This document shows, piece after piece, positions 38,334-42,429 of a stretch of 42,429 nucleotides of DNA; position 1 is the first letter of the stretch; each line of letters begins with the position of its first letter. This stretch comes from an uncultured Clostridia bacterium (GTDB lineage Bacteria; Bacillota; Clostridia; Christensenellales; Aristaeellaceae). The position numbers and the translations under genes were made by a program. The DNA is taken from positions 1 to 42,429 of the forward strand of contig CAMJPQ010000025.1 in assembly GCA_946407745.1 (NCBI GenBank). The letters are read 5' to 3'. A model generated the notes under the pieces. The model did no database searches and was not told the origin of the DNA. It saw only the letters and a list, made by a program, of their open reading frames with translations.

Positions 38334-41018
38334 TCACGCGCGCTCCGGCGCAATTGCGGCTATGTCCTCTATGTCCATCTCCTGCACAGGCTGGAAGCTG
38401 TCGGACGCCATATAGCGGTAAATGGCGTCCTGCAGTGTTCTGGCTTCCGGATAATCCTGGAGCGTGTGCAGCGCCATGGTGGACAGCATCAGCCTGCCGT
38501 TGCCGCAGCAGCATTCCAGCAACTGCGCCATGGGACGAAGATAGGCATACGAATCCATTTCCGCCACGATGCAGTCCATGTATCCGGGCAGAACGGCCGC
38601 ACGCTGTGTCGCCATGCGCCACCACTGCCAGTCGGTATGCGCCTCTGTGGGGAAGCTTCTGAAAACGGGGTGACTGCTGTTGATATATTGCCCCATCGTA
38701 CCGTCCTGTGTGGGGAAGGTGCACACGCTCCAGAAATCCGAGGAAAAATGCGCCTGCACCGAGCGCGGCAGCGCTTCTGCTGTGCTGTCCGGCGCAAGAT
38801 AGACCTTGCCGCCCCTTTCAAGCACCGCCTTGGCTTCCGTTGTCAGTGCTCGGCACTCATACACGTCCGGCGGACACACAGGCTGCACCGCAGGATAGAC
38901 CCAAAGAGAGTATGTGTTTTCACACGCTCCGGCACGGACCGTCATGGTCAGCTTTTCCGCCATGGCCACCTCAGGCAGGCGCAGGTGGATCTCGCCCAGC
39001 TTGCTCAGTGTGCCCGGCGCGCAGCGGCACGGCATCAGCTGGCCCATGGCGTGGAAGCGTTTTCCCTGCAGCTTCCATGCCACGCTGCCTTCCACTGTCT
39101 CACGGCTGTAATTCGCAAGAAGGAGCGGCGCAGCCGCCTCCTCACCGGCCTGATAGGTAAAGCGCGGCAGGCGCAGCAGCGGCAGGGCATCCCTGAAGAA
39201 GGCCCTGAACCGCTCCGGCTGTGCGAAAGGATACGGCTTGGGCTGAAGATGGGCGTTCATCATGCCAATCAGCGCGGTGCCCTGCCCGGGGAAATCCTGC
39301 AGGCTTAACAGGCAAATACCACTGTATCCCTTTGTTGCCAGCGCCGCTTCTACCTCTGCCCTGTAGCACTTCAGAGACAGCTCGCCGGTTGCCTCCACCC
39401 ATTGTTTCCACACGGGCATCAGTCCGGCAGCTTCCACCTTGCGGCGGATATGGCACAGGTTTTCAGCGCGGGTCACGCCGCGGTAGTCAGCGATCTCGTC
39501 AAAGTCCGGCAGCACCTCATACTGCCCCACCTCGAAGGAGAAGATCGGCTGAGCACTGACCTTTCGGATCGCCTCCACCGTCGGCTGATAATCGTGATCC
39601 GCGTCCGGCGGTCCCTGATTCAGCCAGCCGTGCATGTTAGCGCCTGTGGCGCGCATCGGCAACTGCCAGCAGTTGGCTGCGGTGAAAAAGTCGCTGTCCG
39701 GATCCGGGCCGAGGTGGCCGTAGTGTGTGTTTGACCCGTTGGCATACAGCCTTGTCGGGTCCATATCACGCGCAAGCCGAAGCAGCTCGGTCATATACGC
39801 ATGGCCCGCTTCGTCGGCATGCAGCTCGTTGCCAAGGGAGAGCATCACGAAGGAGGGATGGTTCGCCAGGCGCGACAGTATTGCTGTCAGCTCCTGCCGG
39901 TAGCAGTTCCTCGACTCTTCTGTCGCAAAAGCATTCTCTGGGTTCCAGTGGCTCAGCTCCGGTTCAAGCAGCATCCCGAGCTCATCCGCCGCCGTAAAGG
40001 CCGCCTCAGGAGGGCAGTGGCTGTGAAAGCGTACGAAATTCGCCCCATAGTTCTGATATCGCTGAAGTATTTCCTTCCAGGCGCCGATTTCCATCGGCGG
40101 ATGGCCGGTTTCCGGAAATGCCGCGCAGTTGGCCTCCCCGCGCAGGAAAATCTTCCGCCCATTCAGCGTCAGGCTGCCCGCCTCCGACGCGAAGCGCCTT
40201 AGACCAAAGGCTGCGCTGCTGGAGTCCATTCCATCGGGAGAAACCGTCAGCTCACAGAGATTGCCCGCTTCCAGATCCCAGCGCAGCGCGTCCTCGCGCA
40301 CAGGCAGCGTGCGCAGCCACACCTCAGTGATTCCCTGATCCGCCCTGACCGTCACTTCCGCAGACGAGCACAGCGCCTGTGAGGCAGCCTGTAGCCTTCC
40401 CTTCCACGGCTCAGCGCAGTTCAGGCGCACACAAACATCCAGCGTGTCCCCGGCAGGATAAACGCGCACTGCCTCCACAAAAGCAGCCTCTTCCACGCGA
40501 ATACGGATCCAGCCGAGCAGCCCGTTCCAGTTGGTCTGCGTTTCATCCGAGGCGGCAGAGCTGTATACAATGTCATCACGCGCCATGCCGGGATAGCTGT
40601 TGTCTGAGCAGAAGGTGAATTCATCCTCCCCTGTGCACAGGCCTGTCACTTCAAACACCCACGGTGTGGAGGGGGAAGCCCCCGGCAGCAGTGGCGCCGT
40701 GCGTCCGTTCACTGTCAGGCTCAGGCAGCGGGCCCGTTCCACTTCCGCAAAGATCCGTTTCCCTTGCGGTACCTGCCAGCACACCTTCCGTGAGAAGAGT
40801 GCCTTTCCCTCGTATGTATGGAGGCGGGTCAGCCGGGTCACAATCGGCTCTCCCTCCTGCCAGAAGCCGATCCGCCGCACCTCCTCGACCTTCCACTGAC
40901 GGTTCGGGTCATCAGGCAGCCCCAGTCCGCTTCTGTCCAGTGTGCCGGGCAGGCTTACCTCCGCTTCCGCAAAGGGCAGCGAGCAGGTCCACTTGCCGGA
41001 CAAATCAATGATTTCCAT
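38334..41018 (-). CDS. Glycoside hydrolase family 2 enzyme (beta-galactosidase/glucuronidase-like)
   Basis: An 894-residue retaining glycosidase. Domains in order: sugar-binding jelly roll (about 1-175), immunoglobulin-like sandwich (about 180-275), TIM barrel (about 285-600) and C-terminal sandwich domains (about 600-894). The acid/base is E398 in S-L-G-N-E-L-H, and the nucleophile is probably E496 in F-S-F-E-V-G-Q-Y-E. A His-rich pocket loop F-V-R-F-H-S-H-C-P-P-E lies near 328-338. No signal peptide, so it works inside the cell on imported oligosaccharides. Substrate cannot be read by eye. It follows the deacetylase gene by 12 bases and precedes uppP by 16. Confidence 0.9.
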   Translation of the reverse strand: MEIIDLSGKWTCSLPFAEAEVSLPGTLDRSGLGLPDDPNRQWKVEEVRRIGFWQEGEPIVTRLTRLHTYEGKALFSRKVCWQVPQGKRIFAEVERARCLSLTVNGRTAPLLPGASPSTPWVFEVTGLCTGEDEFTFCSDNSYPGMARDDIVYSSAASDETQTNWNGLLGWIRIRVEEAAFVEAVRVYPAGDTLDVCVRLNCAEPWKGRLQAASQALCSSAEVTVRADQGITEVWLRTLPVREDALRWDLEAGNLCELTVSPDGMDSSSAAFGLRRFASEAGSLTLNGRKIFLRGEANCAAFPETGHPPMEIGAWKEILQRYQNYGANFVRFHSHCPPEAAFTAADELGMLLEPELSHWNPENAFATEESRNCYRQELTAILSRLANHPSFVMLSLGNELHADEAGHAYMTELLRLARDMDPTRLYANGSNTHYGHLGPDPDSDFFTAANCWQLPMRATGANMHGWLNQGPPDADHDYQPTVEAIRKVSAQPIFSFEVGQYEVLPDFDEIADYRGVTRAENLCHIRRKVEAAGLMPVWKQWVEATGELSLKCYRAEVEAALATKGYSGICLLSLQDFPGQGTALIGMMNAHLQPKPYPFAQPERFRAFFRDALPLLRLPRFTYQAGEEAAAPLLLANYSRETVEGSVAWKLQGKRFHAMGQLMPCRCAPGTLSKLGEIHLRLPEVAMAEKLTMTVRAGACENTYSLWVYPAVQPVCPPDVYECRALTTEAKAVLERGGKVYLAPDSTAEALPRSVQAHFSSDFWSVCTFPTQDGTMGQYINSSHPVFRSFPTEAHTDWQWWRMATQRAAVLPGYMDCIVAEMDSYAYLRPMAQLLECCCGNGRLMLSTMALHTLQDYPEARTLQDAIYRYMASDSFQPVQEMDIEDIAAIAPERA

Positions 41019-41030
41019 CTTGCTCCCCCG

Positions 41031-42152
41031 TCAGTATGGATAGTATTCATCCATGTCCCACACAAACACTTCCTGCGTCACAGGCAGCGGAGCGATGCCC
41101 AGCAGCTCCGTCACAGGCACCGGTTCAAATCCCGCCTCCAGCAGACGGGGAATCAGCTTTTCAAGGCAGAGGACATCCTTTTTCTTCGCATGGAACAGCA
41201 GGATAGAGCCGTTCTGCGTCTTCCTGAAGGCCTCGTCGGGGTCAGTGGTGGCCACATCCCAGAGGATGACATGGTGATAGCCCACCGCCTCCAGCGAGCG
41301 CCGAACCGATGTGGAATTATAGCTGCCGAAGGGCGGCCGCAGGCTCTGTATGGGATAGTGATAGCCCAGCAGCTCATCCAGCACGGCCTGCGGATATTTT
41401 GCATACAGCACCCGGTGATAGTCACTCAGCCCGGTCAGTGCCCGGTGCTGATGAGTATGCGTGCCGATTTCACAGGCCGACGCGGCGATGCGCTGCCACA
41501 GTTCCTTGCCTTCCTCCTGCGCCACATCCTCTTTCAGCTGTGTCCCCACAGGGTAAAAGGTAATGCCAATGCCATACTGCTCGCACATTTCAAAGGTATC
41601 CCGCACCCATTCCAGGTTATAGCAGTCGTCCATGGTGATGGCAATCTTTTTGGAGTCCCTGCTGCCGGAGCGGATGCCGTAGGGATAGTCGTCCTCCGGA
41701 ATCCAGTCCATACCGGTGTTTTCCTCGGAAACCACCGTGCCATCCTCCAGCACTGTCGGCGTTGCAAGCTGCTTCCCAATCGGCAGGGCAGCATCCTCCC
41801 GCGGAGGCAGCGTTTTTGTTTCCGCCGTATCTCCGCCGAATCTGTGGCCCTGTGCGTCCAGCACATCGTCGGAAAACAGCAGCGTGAGAAAGGAAACGCT
41901 GGCCACACCGGTGCGGTTCAGGCCGTTCATTTCCTGCGCGCGCATCACATGCTGTGCCGTATTGTCATTGTAATACGCATTGAACTGGTCGGTGGTATAA
42001 TACCCCAGCTCATACAGGCGCTGTTTCATTGCCAGCACCGCTTCGCCGCTGTCTCCCCTGCGAAGGGTGGTAAAGGCTGTTTCGCCCTGCGTGCCGTACA
42101 CCGCGGCACAGAGCAGGCAAACGAGCATCCATAACGTCAGCGCTTTTCGCAT
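41031..42152 (-). CDS. Peptidoglycan-binding / NodB polysaccharide deacetylase
   Basis: A 373-residue exported enzyme: signal peptide (1-23), peptidoglycan-binding domain 1 (about 28-95, with L-R-R-G-D-S-G-E-A-V and L-G-Y-Y), linker, and NodB deacetylase domain (about 165-350). Catalytic motifs are T-M-D-D-C-Y (173-178, usually T-F-D-D-G), H-T-H-Q-H (232-236), R-P-P-F-G-S-Y (272-278), W-D-V-A-T-T-D and L-L-F-H-A. The catalytic Asp, metal Asp and both His are kept, so activity is likely. It probably removes acetyl groups from peptidoglycan or another polymer. The ATG at 42152 is preceded by AGGAGAGG. It starts just after the RNase P RNA terminator, with no obvious promoter of its own. Confidence 0.9.
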   Translation of the reverse strand: MRKALTLWMLVCLLCAAVYGTQGETAFTTLRRGDSGEAVLAMKQRLYELGYYTTDQFNAYYNDNTAQHVMRAQEMNGLNRTGVASVSFLTLLFSDDVLDAQGHRFGGDTAETKTLPPREDAALPIGKQLATPTVLEDGTVVSEENTGMDWIPEDDYPYGIRSGSRDSKKIAITMDDCYNLEWVRDTFEMCEQYGIGITFYPVGTQLKEDVAQEEGKELWQRIAASACEIGTHTHQHRALTGLSDYHRVLYAKYPQAVLDELLGYHYPIQSLRPPFGSYNSTSVRRSLEAVGYHHVILWDVATTDPDEAFRKTQNGSILLFHAKKKDVLCLEKLIPRLLEAGFEPVPVTELLGIAPLPVTQEVFVWDMDEYYPY

Positions 42153-42172
42153 CTGCTTAACCTCTCCTGCCA

Positions 42173-42206
42173 AAATAAGGCCGCTTCCCCGCAGGAGAAG
42201 CAGCCT
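42173..42206 (-). terminator. Rho-independent terminator of RNase P RNA
   Basis: On the minus strand AGGCTGCTTC (42197-42206) pairs with GAAGCGGCCT (42178-42187), a 10-base stem with one G-U pair, followed by TATTTTGG. It directly precedes the deacetylase ribosome binding site. Confidence 0.85.
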
Positions 42207-42231
42207 CTTCCGCATGGGCAAAACATTTGTC

Positions 42232-42429
42232 CATGATGAGCGAGCGTGCCCATAAGCCGAGTTCTGTATTGGGCGATCATCTATCCAGACCCGGCGTTGC
42301 CGCGCGGGTTCCAGCGATTGCCGGGACGCGGCGGGCCGCCGCATATGTCCCATTGCATCTTGCACCAGGTGGGGTTTACAGCACGGACAAGTCGCCAAGC
42401 CGCGGGTGAGCTCTTACCTCGCCTTTCCA
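42232..42429 (-). ncRNA. rnpB: RNase P RNA (rnpB), 3' part, truncated by the right edge
   Basis: RNA component of ribonuclease P, which cuts the 5' leader of tRNA precursors. On the minus strand the sequence contains the conserved GGTAAGAGCTCACC block, then CTGTAAACCCCACC followed by GCAAG, and near the 3' end TGGATAGATGATCGCC and CAGAACTCGGCTTA. These are hallmarks of bacterial type A or related P RNA. About 200 bases are visible and the 5' domain is outside the window. The 3' end is placed approximately, about 10 bases after the conserved GGCTTA. Confidence 0.92.

Noticed and set aside
40818-42134. A 438-codon open frame on the plus strand opposite the deacetylase and GH2 start
   Set aside because: Shadow frame; NodB and GH2 motifs are unambiguous on the minus strand.
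42207-42398. N-terminal extension of the deacetylase frame into the RNase P RNA
   Set aside because: The extension translates a structured RNA gene and its terminator; the ATG at 42152 has a ribosome binding site and a signal peptide.
1-42429. CRISPR arrays, tRNA genes, transposases, integrases
   Set aside because: I looked for regularly spaced repeats, tRNA cloverleaf T-loop signatures and DDE or recombinase motifs and found none convincing by eye; a dedicated scan could still find weak cases.

Overview
This 42.4 kb window looks like chromosomal DNA of a GC-rich, anaerobic, Gram-positive-type Clostridia (Bacillota), probably a gut or rumen lineage. The evidence is the gene content: an NrdR repressor, a FeoA-FeoB fusion, a clostridial glpK / GlpA-like / GlpB-like / DUF1667 set, an FHA / FtsW-RodA / class B PBP cluster, SPII lipoproteins, and strong AGGAGG-type ribosome binding sites with sigma-A-like promoters. 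I cannot name the species. There is no CRISPR array, tRNA, complete insertion sequence or intact prophage.

Layout. 1-2640: the 3' part of a leucine-rich-repeat surface-type protein, then an 1.2 kb gene-poor stretch holding a decayed phage late region on the minus strand (a tail-fibre fragment followed by a frameshifted small membrane protein). 2645-4495 (minus): DAHP synthase, a possible 72-residue Cys-rich protein, and ribosomal protein L19 with its own promoter and terminator. 4616-10363 (minus): a tightly overlapping set running zinc-ribbon protein, TPM-domain protein, short RecQ helicase, GNAT acetyltransferase, large polytopic membrane protein. 10444-11376 (minus): a PPK2-type polyphosphate kinase with a good promoter. 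11425-14784 (minus): an envelope-growth operon of FHA protein, FtsW/RodA and class B PBP. Divergent from it is a 743-residue TPR-like lipoprotein (15042-17273, plus).

17434-20461 (plus): a ferrous iron operon of FeoA-FeoB fusion, FeoB-associated Cys-rich peptide, and a membrane-anchored HMA protein. 20639-26238 (plus): a glycerol operon starting with a monoacylglycerol-lipase-like hydrolase, then glycerol kinase, GlpA-like and GlpB-like flavoproteins and DUF1667. This set could take glycerolipid to dihydroxyacetone phosphate. 26235-27896 (plus): xylulokinase with its own promoter. 27999-28787 (minus): a secreted protein with a C39-like Cys/His/Asp pattern. 28828-29298 (plus): nrdR. 29344-32677 (minus): plsC, pnp and rpsO, with the classical rpsO-pnp order. 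33168-36053 (minus): aldose epimerase, a GT2 glycosyltransferase and RNase Z. 36163-37360 (minus): a BtuF-like binding protein under a cobalamin riboswitch. 37469-42429 (minus): undecaprenyl-diphosphatase, a GH2 glycosidase, a PG-binding/NodB deacetylase and the 3' part of RNase P RNA, which runs off the right edge.

Most of the window is housekeeping. The parts that deserve a second look are the divergent lipoprotein with a C-terminal region resembling an FMN-binding domain without its flavinylation motif, the Feo operon with an HMA partner, the lipase-led glycerol operon, the riboswitch-controlled solitary cobalamin-binding protein, the C39-like exoprotein, and the small Cys-rich ORF ahead of DAHP synthase. 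Nothing here can be called a wholly new system from sequence reading alone.
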